Below are positions 31,444 through 37,856 of a stretch of DNA of 37,856 nucleotides, piece by piece; the stretch's first letter is position 1, and every line of letters starts with the position of its first letter. The notes beneath the pieces were generated by a model, which saw only the letters and a program-made list of their open reading frames with translations, searched no databases and was not told the origin of the DNA. The stretch covers positions 1 to 37,856 of the forward strand of contig JAFZQN010000105.1 in NCBI GenBank assembly GCA_017620375.1, in the 5' to 3' direction. This stretch comes from Lachnospiraceae bacterium (lineage in GTDB: Bacteria > Bacillota > Clostridia > Lachnospirales > Lachnospiraceae). The translations under genes and the position numbers were made by a program.

Positions 31444-32772
31444 ATGAATAAAATCAAATTATCCGTATGCTTATCCATAATCGCCGTATTCTTTTTCCTA
31501 TCAGGTTATAAAAACACTTTAGCCAGCCCACCGGAACCTGATGGTTTTGACATAAAAACAGTTTGTGCCGCTGACAGCGCTTATCGTTTCGGTGATTTTC
31601 TTGTGTATAATATTAACAAAGATCATATCGGTATCGTTGGATATTTTGGAAATGAAGAAAACTTAGTAATTCCAAATGAAATAGATGGTTACATAGTAGA
31701 AGGGATATACGGTCTCCCTCGCTTGTCACCTGTAAAAAGCATAACCGTGGGCAAGAATTTTGGTGATCTGTTTGCTCAGGGAAAAGTTAATCTTTCTGTT
31801 TTTTATGGTATTGATGAATTGGAAGAAATTAGAGTACCAGAGGATAATCAAGTATTTAAAAGCTATAAAGGAATCCTGTACAGTAAAGATATGAAGACTC
31901 TCTATGTCGTTCCTCCAAGTGTAAAAATGACCTCTTACACTGTACCAAAAAGTGTAACCATGATATCTGGCGAGGATCCATTTCGACACAATAAAACCCT
32001 AAAGGAAGTCAAATTCCGCAAAAAATCTAAAGTCAAGACAATCGGAGGGATATTCAATAATGTCGACAACCTTGAAACTGTATACCTTCAAGGCATAACA
32101 AACAGTATAGGTTATTGTTTTTATGAGTGTCCCAAGTTAAAAAATATATATTTTGATAGCAGACTAAAAAGAATCAGGTCAAGCTTTTATTTTCTTGACA
32201 GTCTGACAGAAGTATCTTTACCGGATAACCTAACCACTATGGATGACCAGGGTTCATTTGTTGGATGTCCTCTACTTAAAAAAGTCATAATCCCAAGTAA
32301 AGTAAACTATATGAGTGGCGGCAGTTTTTATAAGGAAGACGGGAAGGTATCTGTTAACATGCCCTCCTACCTTAAAAACAACGTTCAGCCCGGTGATATG
32401 AACGGATATTATGCGACTGTAAGTATTAAAGGAAAGGCGGTAAACGCTCAGGGACTAAAAAAAATAAAACTTACATCCTCCATAGATACGTTAAATGTAG
32501 GTGAGAAAAAACAGATATCCCTGTATGGCAAATGCAAAACATGGGCTATAACTGATGAACAGGAATACACAGGCACTGTAAAAGGGAAAATATCCACCGA
32601 TAGTATGAAATCCGGAATATTTATTTACAAATCGGATCATCCGGAGATAGTATCCGTATCTGCTTCCGGTGAACTTACTGCCATTGCCCCCGGTACTGCA
32701 AAAATAACAGTTAAATGCATTACAAAACCGTCCGTCAAATACAGCTTTACGGTTACGGCAACCAAAAAATAA
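31444..32772 (+). CDS. Secreted BspA-type leucine-rich repeat protein with BIG2 domain
   Basis: 442 residues: a signal peptide (~1-27), a run of LRR_5/BspA-type repeats (~55-310; for example LKEVKFRKKSKVKTIGGIF, LTEVSLPDNLTTMDDQGSF), and a C-terminal bacterial Ig-like BIG2 domain (~345-440; SVSASGELTAIAPGTAKITV). Such proteins are surface or matrix adhesins in gut Clostridia. GAGGTGAC precedes the ATG. No sortase motif is seen. Confidence 0.85.
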   Translation: MNKIKLSVCLSIIAVFFFLSGYKNTLASPPEPDGFDIKTVCAADSAYRFGDFLVYNINKDHIGIVGYFGNEENLVIPNEIDGYIVEGIYGLPRLSPVKSITVGKNFGDLFAQGKVNLSVFYGIDELEEIRVPEDNQVFKSYKGILYSKDMKTLYVVPPSVKMTSYTVPKSVTMISGEDPFRHNKTLKEVKFRKKSKVKTIGGIFNNVDNLETVYLQGITNSIGYCFYECPKLKNIYFDSRLKRIRSSFYFLDSLTEVSLPDNLTTMDDQGSFVGCPLLKKVIIPSKVNYMSGGSFYKEDGKVSVNMPSYLKNNVQPGDMNGYYATVSIKGKAVNAQGLKKIKLTSSIDTLNVGEKKQISLYGKCKTWAITDEQEYTGTVKGKISTDSMKSGIFIYKSDHPEIVSVSASGELTAIAPGTAKITVKCITKPSVKYSFTVTATKK

Positions 32773-32921
32773 GAACGTGAAAGAAACCACAGCTACAAAA
32801 AATACGAAGTTTATGCCAACTCAATGGAAAACTATTATAATACATAAACAATGTCAAAAATCACCCTTTACTTGTTTTTATAAGAGTCTTTTCATTTTTT
32901 CGATAATGGGAGGTGATTCCA

Positions 32922-32957
32922 ATGTACAGATTAAGTCAAATTCATAAAAGCCTATAA
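32922..32957 (+). CDS. Possible 11-residue leader peptide
   Basis: An ATG 6 nt after GGGAGGTGATTCC, a near-perfect anti-16S match, opens MYRLSQIHKSL and then TAA. It lies 42 nt upstream of the next secreted-protein gene. It may be a translated leader or small peptide, or a decaying gene start; no further evidence. Confidence 0.25.
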   Translation: MYRLSQIHKSL

Positions 32958-32998
32958 ATATATGTACTAAACAAATAAGTATGAGGAGAAATTGAACA

Positions 32999-33547
32999 AT
33001 GGCAAAAAGAATTTTAGCAATCATGGTTATTGTTATGGTAGTTTTTACCGGATCGATTGGTGTTAAGGCCGAGCAAGGGTCCGACGAAAACAGAGTATAT
33101 GTCGAAGAACTTACTGCTGATCAGGCTGAGGCTATTGACAATTATGTCAGCAGTGTTAAAATTATGGTTGATCCCTTGTTAAACACAAGATATGATACTC
33201 TTCCCACGGGATATTGGAATATATCTGTAGCAGGTCCTTATGAATTCTTTTTTGACGGAATGCAGTATTATACATATTCCAATTATTATTTTACGCCAAG
33301 TGCAAGCGGTTCTTTATATATGAGAGCAACCTCTTTTGATTCAGAAGGTGAACAGATAAGGATAAAACTTTACAAAGCAAACGATACTTATCCTGTTTAT
33401 ACCTGGACAGGTAATCCTGAAAATATATATGGATTGGCATTTAATGGACTAAATCAGGGAAATCTGTACTATTTTAAGTTTGAAGCATATGAATCTCCAT
33501 ATGTTACAGGATGGGGATATATATGTCATAATTATAACGATGTCTGA
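32999..33547 (+). CDS. Small secreted protein of unknown function
   Basis: 182 residues with a signal peptide (~1-24, ending GVKAEQ). The mature part ends in a Tyr/Gly-rich beta-sandwich-like region (FTPSASGSLYMRATSFDSEG, IKLYKANDTYPVYTW) that resembles a carbohydrate-binding or pre-peptidase-type beta domain, by eye only. GAGGAG precedes the ATG. The VanZ gene follows after 29 nt. Confidence 0.7.
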   Translation: MAKRILAIMVIVMVVFTGSIGVKAEQGSDENRVYVEELTADQAEAIDNYVSSVKIMVDPLLNTRYDTLPTGYWNISVAGPYEFFFDGMQYYTYSNYYFTPSASGSLYMRATSFDSEGEQIRIKLYKANDTYPVYTWTGNPENIYGLAFNGLNQGNLYYFKFEAYESPYVTGWGYICHNYNDV

Positions 33548-33576
33548 GCATATGATACATGAGTTAAGGAGTATAA

Positions 33577-35052
33577 ATGCGATTTGATAATCTTGTCCTG
33601 CTCGCTAAAAGCTGTATAAAGATCAGCTTATGTATAATTATTGTATTTTCAGTCCTGTATAGCGTAGGTTACCTGTTGTTATACAGGACTATCTTTAAAC
33701 GGAAAAAAGTAATAACTGTTTCCACATTTATATGGGTAACTATGGTCTGCTGTTATCTGGCATCTGTCCTTGTGGCTGTTTTCTCAGGAAGAGGAAGTAT
33801 AAACGTCAGAAAAATCCGTCCGCTCTTCAGCTCTTATAAAGAAGCTTGGCATACATGGTCATTTACAGATTGGCGGAATATAGTTTTAAACTACTGCCTG
33901 TTTGTTCCGTTCGGATTTTTGCTGCCGGTCCGGGTGAAGCCGTTGAGAAATATGCTGCGCATCGGTCTGTTGGCTCTCCTGTTCTCTTTCACTGTCGAAT
34001 GTGTTCAGCTGCTTTTAAAGACCGGAGTATTTGAGATGGATGACCTTCTCGGAAATACTTTGGGAGCACTGGTAGGATATGGTTGCTATGGTTTTGTTTC
34101 TTATATTGTTGCCCTGTTTAGGAAAAAGCCCGACCTTAAAGTAAGCAGGATAATACTATTACAGATTCCCCTTTTTGTGATAATGTTAGGCTATGCAGGG
34201 ATGCTGTTGATATATAATACTAAGCAGTTTGGAAATAATAAGAACAGCTTTTATTATGGTTATGATCCCGATGAATTTAACGTGACTTCGGATTACAAGC
34301 TTTCAGACACAAAACAACTCTGTCCGCTTTATAAAACAGAGGTATTATCGCTGAATGAAGCCCTCGAGCTGTGTGAAAAAAAGATGAATGTCCTGGAATG
34401 GACGGGACATGAAAAAATAAAAGAAATATTTGAAGATCATGTGTATGTCTGCTATTCTCCAAAAGGTTCCGGCGAACCGGCAGGCCTCCATATAAATTCC
34501 TGTAATTCCCAATACAGAGGCGGATTATACCGGTGCAACATAACCTTTGGTGCTTTATGGAATAAATTAAAGGAAGAGATGAAAATAGAAAATCCTGATG
34601 ACTGCTCCATAAAAGAAGCATTGGCCGGATACGGAGAAATAATCCCCGACGGTTATGTATTTAAAAATATGGGACACGAAAAATATGCTTATATGTATGA
34701 TTTTGTCCAATATGATAACGGATATCTGTATGGAAGCTATATATGTACTATCGTTAGTAATACGCTTCGGAGTTATGATAACAGTGTATATAAATGTACA
34801 TATGTCGGAAAATATCCCATTATTTCAGAGAAAGAAGCTTTTATGCAGATAGTTAACGGCAGATTCCGGTTGAAAGGAGAAAACATAGCAAAGGGATTAT
34901 CTAATGATGAACGGTTAAATATCAATATCACAGGCTGTGTTTTAGAATACGAGCCTGACTCCAAAGGATATCTTCAACCGCAGTATAGATTTAGCTGCAT
35001 TATAAATGGGCAGAACAAGGATGTGTTAATACCGGCACTGATTGACAGATGA
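33577..35052 (+). CDS. VanZ-domain membrane protein with large extracytoplasmic C-terminal region
   Basis: 491 residues. The N-terminal ~180 residues are a VanZ-like membrane domain with the markers NYCLFVPFGFLLP and VECVQLLLKTGVFEMDDLLG. A further membrane segment at ~192-212 is followed by ~280 residues predicted outside the cell, with two similar-looking beta/alpha units (LSLNEALELCEKKMNV and ISEKEAFMQIVNGRF), perhaps PepSY-like repeats. VanZ relatives give low-level glycopeptide tolerance in some hosts, but no function can be assigned here. AAGGAG precedes the ATG. Confidence 0.8.
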   Translation: MRFDNLVLLAKSCIKISLCIIIVFSVLYSVGYLLLYRTIFKRKKVITVSTFIWVTMVCCYLASVLVAVFSGRGSINVRKIRPLFSSYKEAWHTWSFTDWRNIVLNYCLFVPFGFLLPVRVKPLRNMLRIGLLALLFSFTVECVQLLLKTGVFEMDDLLGNTLGALVGYGCYGFVSYIVALFRKKPDLKVSRIILLQIPLFVIMLGYAGMLLIYNTKQFGNNKNSFYYGYDPDEFNVTSDYKLSDTKQLCPLYKTEVLSLNEALELCEKKMNVLEWTGHEKIKEIFEDHVYVCYSPKGSGEPAGLHINSCNSQYRGGLYRCNITFGALWNKLKEEMKIENPDDCSIKEALAGYGEIIPDGYVFKNMGHEKYAYMYDFVQYDNGYLYGSYICTIVSNTLRSYDNSVYKCTYVGKYPIISEKEAFMQIVNGRFRLKGENIAKGLSNDERLNINITGCVLEYEPDSKGYLQPQYRFSCIINGQNKDVLIPALIDR

Positions 35053-35099
35053 GAGGTCTGTAAGAACAGTTTCCGGTGCATATAGTTCACCTTTTGTGA

Positions 35100-35220
35100 T
35101 CTGTTTTGCATCAAATCCGGATGTCGATAAAAACAGACTCTTACCGAAACGGCGAGGACGGCTTAAGAAATATGACAACCCTTTTTCAACTAAAACTTCG
35201 ATATTTGTTTGCAATAAGGT
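35100..35220 (-). pseudogene. Fragment of an AAA-ATPase-like gene
   Basis: The minus strand encodes EVLVEKGLSYFLSRPRRFGK followed by SLFLST, the diagnostic P-loop region of the AAA-ATPase-like/DUF1703 family. After that the sequence is unrelated, and the usual N-terminus and ~450 further residues are absent. It is a decayed leftover between two intact genes. Confidence 0.6.
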
Positions 35221-35242
35221 ACACTCTGATTTATAGTTACCC

Positions 35243-35320
35243 TTGACATCTCCCCGTAAAAATGAGATAATAAACCATGCTGTTAACGGCCCAGGATTCG
35301 GATTTGAGGTCAGTTAACAG
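35243..35320 (+). promoter_or_regulatory. Promoter and leader hairpin of the 160-residue protein gene
   Basis: TTGACA (35243-35248), 17 bp, GATAAT (35266-35271). The leader contains perfect 8-bp inverted arms CTGTTAAC (35280-35287) and GTTAACAG (35313-35320), which may be an operator or an mRNA stem. Confidence 0.6.
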
Positions 35321-35343
35321 GCGTCTTAGAGGAGGATATATAA

Positions 35344-35826
35344 ATGGAAATCAAAACCGGTCTTACATTTCAGATGAAAAATGTTCTTGCATTCAGAGGA
35401 AAGGTTACTCAGGCTACTCTTAATGACAAGAGAAAGGAAATGGAAAACCTTATAAAGGAGTTTAACGCTAAGCCTGTACATCCCGCAGTTACTACCACTT
35501 ACGGTATAGAGCAGACTGCCGAAGGTCCCGTTATGGATATGGAAGTACTCATCCCTCTTGATAAGGATGTTTCCCATGAGATAGTGGTTAAGCAGCTTAC
35601 AGAATACAGATTTAAGCCCGTTTTCTTACTCACCAATGCCCTTCAGGTACACCATGAAGCTAAGGACGGCAAGCTGGAAGACAGTATCAAAGAGCTGTAT
35701 AAATATGTACAGGTACATAACCTTAAGCCTCTTACCAACGGCTATAACATTGCTTTCAACGACCCCGATGACCCTAACGATATGATCGTAGACATCATGG
35801 TAGGCATTGACCCTAATATACTTTAA
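35344..35826 (+). CDS. Small cytosolic protein, possibly GyrI-like/DUF5085 ligand-binding fold
   Basis: 160 residues, no signal peptide or membrane segment. Strand-rich halves (LTFQMKNVLAFRGKVTQ; VMDMEVLIPLDKDV; KPLTNGYNIAFNDPDDPNDM) recall the GyrI-like effector-binding fold and the DUF5085 group, by eye only. GAGGAGG precedes the ATG; it has its own promoter and a strong terminator, so it is monocistronic. Codon use resembles the housekeeping genes more than the AT-rich secreted-protein genes. Confidence 0.65.
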   Translation: MEIKTGLTFQMKNVLAFRGKVTQATLNDKRKEMENLIKEFNAKPVHPAVTTTYGIEQTAEGPVMDMEVLIPLDKDVSHEIVVKQLTEYRFKPVFLLTNALQVHHEAKDGKLEDSIKELYKYVQVHNLKPLTNGYNIAFNDPDDPNDMIVDIMVGIDPNIL

Positions 35827-35833
35827 TAATTTT

Positions 35834-35858
35834 GGTGTCCTTCGGGACACCTTTTTTT
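35834..35858 (+). terminator. Intrinsic terminator with TTCG tetraloop
   Basis: GGTGTCC (35834-35840), loop TTCG, GGACACC (35845-35851), then seven T residues. It ends the 160-residue protein gene. Confidence 0.92.
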
Positions 35859-35878
35859 ATAAATTAAAAGTTTAGAAA

Positions 35879-35996
35879 ACAAAAAGAACGATCTGGGGGG
35901 ATCGTTCTTTTTTCGGAGAAGGTATTTTTGCTAAAAGCGCCAAGTGCGCTTTATATTGGGGTGTAGCAAAAACTATAAATGTATTGGGGTTTACAA
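35879..35996 (-). ncRNA. Putative small RNA, copy 1
   Basis: On the minus strand a promoter (TGCACA 36027-36032, 18 bp, TATAAT 36003-36008) would start a ~115-nt RNA near 35996. It has a stem TTTTTGCTA/TAGCAAAAA (35925-35933 with 35964-35972) capped by AAAGCGC/GCGCTTT (35934-35952). CCCCAAT occurs twice in unpaired stretches (35955-35961 and 35983-35989). The end is a terminator hairpin, AAAGAACGATC/GATCGTTCTTT (35883-35910), with a C-rich loop and a T-rich tail. No reading frame fits. It lies downstream of the MATE gene on the same strand. The Rfam family was not identified. Confidence 0.55.
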
Positions 35997-36079
35997 GTAT
36001 GTATTATAACAGGTTTTTAATATAAGTGTGCACAAACATTTATTTTTTTTATAAAACTTTTAAGACACTTTTACTAAAA
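35880..36079. repeat. 200-bp direct repeat, left copy
   Basis: Nearly identical to 37653-37852, same orientation, constant offset 1773 bp. From 35914 to 36041 the two differ at a single base; the outer 40 bp are more diverged. The MATE gene lies between the copies. Confidence 0.9.
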
Positions 36080-36095
36080 AATCTATTTACTACAT

Positions 36096-37475
36096 TTAGA
36101 TCTTAATCTTTACCCATTTGCCCATCTTGTATCTGATGCTCGCAAATGCAAACCTGGAAACCTGGTCGGCAAGTACTCCCAGCCATATGCCCACTATACC
36201 GAGATCGAATACAAAGCCTCCCAGCCAGGATACAAGCGTTCTCATGACGGTAACGGACATCGTGGCTGCAAATGCGGTATACAGAGTATCTCCCGCACCT
36301 CTAAGGCACCCCATATATATAACCTGTATGATCTGGAACAGTACTACAAACAGGATGACTCTCATTATGGATACGCCTATCTCTACGATATGTTCTTCCT
36401 CAAAGAACATCGACATGAGCGGACGGGCTCCGAAGAAATATATCACTATCAGGTTGCTGGCTATCATGATACCCAGAGCCTTGCAGGTCCTGCCGTAGTC
36501 CTTGGCCAGTTCCGGCTTTCCTTCACCGAGTGACCTTCCTATAAGGGCTACCGCTGCTGCCTGAAGTCCGTCACCGAAGCTGAAGGTAAGTCCCATCAGG
36601 TTCATACCCACCTGATGAGCCGCCATGGCATCCATACCCTTCTTGGCCGCCATGACCGCAGTTGCCATAAAGCCCACCCTCATAAGTATCTGCTCAAAGA
36701 ATATACCGTATCCTATTTTGACCAGGCTTTTAAACGATGCCCATGAGGACTTTATCTTTTCTGCCACGATATACGGAATACTGATAAATGTTTTGGTACC
36801 GGATACGGATATGATACTCATGACCGACGATACTACGGTACCGAGCACTGTGGCGAGCGCCGCACCCTTGATACCCCATGCGGGGAATCCGCAGTGTCCC
36901 TCTATCAGCAGATAGTTCAGTACTATGTTTACGGCATTGGAAGTAACATTGGTCCTCATGGTGATCTTTGTATTGCCTGAACCGCGCTGCGCGGAATTTA
37001 TCGCCATCTGCACACAGTTAAATATCATACCGCCCATGATTATACGGAAGTAAGCTACAGCCGCCTCATGTGTGGCTATCTCTTTTTCCCCGTCCTCGGT
37101 GGAGCCGCAGAGCTCTATGATAGGATCCGCTCCCACCACAAATATCACACTCAATATGATGCTCGCTATGATCACGAACCTCATCGCAGTGACAAATACC
37201 CTATTGGCATCCTTCCTGTCCTTTTCGCCGTACCTGCGGGCCACAAGTGCCGATATCGATACATTTATGGCAAAAAACATGGCCAGTCCGACGAATTTGG
37301 GCTGGGTGGTAAGTCCTACCGCAGCTACCGCATACGAACCGAGCCTGCTCACCATAAACGAATCCACCAGTCCCGCAAATGCCACAAAGAAGGATTCTAT
37401 TATGGCCGGCCAGGCCATATTTATAACATTTTTAAAGTTTTCCGAACTATATCCTTTAAATATTTTAGATATCAT
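36096..37475 (-). CDS. MATE family multidrug/Na+ antiporter
   Basis: 459 residues, 12 predicted membrane segments in two homologous halves. Family markers are MAWPAIIESFFVAFAGLVDS near the N-terminus, NSAQRGSGNTKITM mid-protein and GCLRGAGDTLYT in the second half. It exports cationic drugs or metabolites driven by H+ or Na+; the substrate is unknown. The ribosome binding site is weak (GGTGATAAG). It is enclosed by the two 200-bp repeats, with a 94-nt palindrome and its own promoter between the start and the right copy. Confidence 0.93.
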   Translation of the reverse strand: MISKIFKGYSSENFKNVINMAWPAIIESFFVAFAGLVDSFMVSRLGSYAVAAVGLTTQPKFVGLAMFFAINVSISALVARRYGEKDRKDANRVFVTAMRFVIIASIILSVIFVVGADPIIELCGSTEDGEKEIATHEAAVAYFRIIMGGMIFNCVQMAINSAQRGSGNTKITMRTNVTSNAVNIVLNYLLIEGHCGFPAWGIKGAALATVLGTVVSSVMSIISVSGTKTFISIPYIVAEKIKSSWASFKSLVKIGYGIFFEQILMRVGFMATAVMAAKKGMDAMAAHQVGMNLMGLTFSFGDGLQAAAVALIGRSLGEGKPELAKDYGRTCKALGIMIASNLIVIYFFGARPLMSMFFEEEHIVEIGVSIMRVILFVVLFQIIQVIYMGCLRGAGDTLYTAFAATMSVTVMRTLVSWLGGFVFDLGIVGIWLGVLADQVSRFAFASIRYKMGKWVKIKI

Positions 37476-37507
37476 CTTATCACCGTTTCTTTTTCAATCT
37501 GGGAAAT

Positions 37508-37536
37508 ATTGTAGACCTGTGGATGGATAAATACAA
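37508..37536 (-). promoter_or_regulatory. Promoter of the MATE gene
   Basis: Minus-strand TTGTAT (37531-37536), 17 bp, TACAAT (37508-37513), about 30 nt before the ATG. It lies between the start codon and the large palindrome. Confidence 0.45.
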
Positions 37537-37549
37537 TGTACTTTTTTGT

Positions 37550-37643
37550 AAAAGACTATGCACGGCTCTATCTTTTAAAAGGCATCTCTGCAAGCAAGCT
37601 TGCGAGATGCCTTTATAACAGATTTAGCCGTGCATAGTCTTTT
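37550..37643. repeat. 94-nt near-perfect palindrome upstream of the MATE gene
   Basis: Outer arms of 18 bp match perfectly (37550-37567 with 37626-37643). Inner arms of 11 bp match perfectly (37578-37588 with 37604-37614), capped by GCAAG/CTTGC. Only two ~10-nt stretches are unpaired. T-runs on both sides mean it could terminate transcription in either direction, including read-through from the small RNA toward MATE. Confidence 0.8.
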
Positions 37644-37651
37644 TTCAGCAT

Positions 37652-37769
37652 TCAAAAAGGACGATCTGGGGGGATCGTCCTTTTTTCGGAGAAGGTATTT
37701 TTGCTAAAAGCGCCAAGTGCGCTTTATATTGGGGTGTAGCAAAAACTATAAATGTATTGGGGTTTACAA
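37652..37769 (-). ncRNA. Putative small RNA, copy 2
   Basis: Same architecture as copy 1: TGCACA (37800-37805), 18 bp, TATAAT (37776-37781); start near 37769; identical stem-loop and CCCCAAT segments; terminator at 37656-37683. In this copy the terminator stem has G-C where copy 1 has A-T, a compensatory change. It lies upstream of the MATE gene on the same strand, beyond the 94-nt palindrome. Confidence 0.55.
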
Positions 37770-37852
37770 GTATGTATTATAACAGGTTTTTAAAATAAGT
37801 GTGCACAAACATTTCGTTTTTTTAAAAAACTTTTTTAACACTTTTACCAAAA
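37653..37852. repeat. 200-bp direct repeat, right copy
   Basis: Partner of 35880-36079. The homology runs to within a few bases of the window edge and may continue beyond it. Confidence 0.88.
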
Positions 37853-37856
37853 CCCC

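Noticed and set aside
37068..37530. Two overlapping plus-strand open frames of 148 and 152 codons
   Set aside because: Both lie antisense to the MATE gene and encode no recognisable domain.
35880..37852. The flanking repeats as ends of a transposon carrying MATE
   Set aside because: No transposase, no terminal inverted repeats and no target duplication; the repeats contain a promoter and terminator in the same orientation, which fits duplicated RNA genes better.
1..37856. CRISPR arrays, tRNA or rRNA genes
   Set aside because: No regularly spaced short repeats and no cloverleaf with the conserved TTCRA arm were seen on either strand by eye.

Overview
The window looks like a chromosome segment from an anaerobic Clostridia bacterium, most likely Lachnospiraceae (Butyrivibrio/Pseudobutyrivibrio-like gut or rumen fibre degrader). 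Supporting signs are moderate-to-low GC, strong AGGAGG ribosome binding sites, TTGACA-17-TATAAT promoters, an ATP-type PEP carboxykinase, a NifS/NifU pair, a circularly permuted GH3 glycosidase, a GH27 alpha-galactosidase and a PurF-like protein starting MGGFFG. The genus assignment is inference from gene content and was not searched.

Left part (1-4784): housekeeping genes, namely pckA (cut by the window edge), nifS-nifU with a palindrome over the nifS promoter, rsmI, and a trmN6-like methyltransferase with a low-molecular-weight tyrosine phosphatase. Between the convergent rsmI and trmN6 genes lies a 246-bp non-coding element bounded by 32-bp inverted repeats and able to fold almost end to end.

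4785-6784: a roughly 2-kb insertion carrying an AbiE-type type IV toxin-antitoxin pair. It sits inside the phosphatase gene. A 37-bp direct repeat covers the phosphatase start and its first codons on both sides, and a 16-codon remnant of the original gene start survives at the far end. This is the signature of site-specific integration that rebuilt the target gene.

6838-15003: an accessory run of acetyltransferases, an XRE-methyltransferase fusion, flavoproteins, an isochorismatase-like hydrolase, a nucleotidyltransferase, and an ABC exporter fused to a cyclic-nucleotide-binding domain. 15018-17453 is the permuted GH3 enzyme, 14 nt upstream of the exporter. 17635-20400 is a GntR/YtrA-type regulator with an ABC-2 transporter. 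20589-24634 holds a PurF paralogue that has lost its glutaminase nucleophile, an alpha-galactosidase and a DUF4143 ATPase.

24836-35052: an AT-rich region of secreted and surface proteins interrupted by an isolated rplJ-rplL operon with its L10 leader. It includes a secreted RHS-core/SleB-like protein next to an RCC1-like lipoprotein, a HAAS/secreted/PadR operon, an LRR-BIG2 protein, other secreted proteins and a VanZ-domain protein. A 33-bp copy of the rplJ 5' coding region lies at 24798-24830.

35344-37856: a small putative ligand-binding protein and a MATE exporter. The MATE gene is bracketed by two nearly identical 200-bp repeats. On the minus strand each repeat reads as a complete small-RNA gene: TATAAT promoter, stem-loop with C-rich unpaired segments, intrinsic terminator. 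The two terminator stems differ by one compensatory base-pair change. A 94-nt near-perfect palindrome separates the second copy from the MATE promoter. This twin-sRNA/MATE arrangement and the AbiE insertion are the two most interesting structures here. No tRNA, rRNA or CRISPR array was seen.
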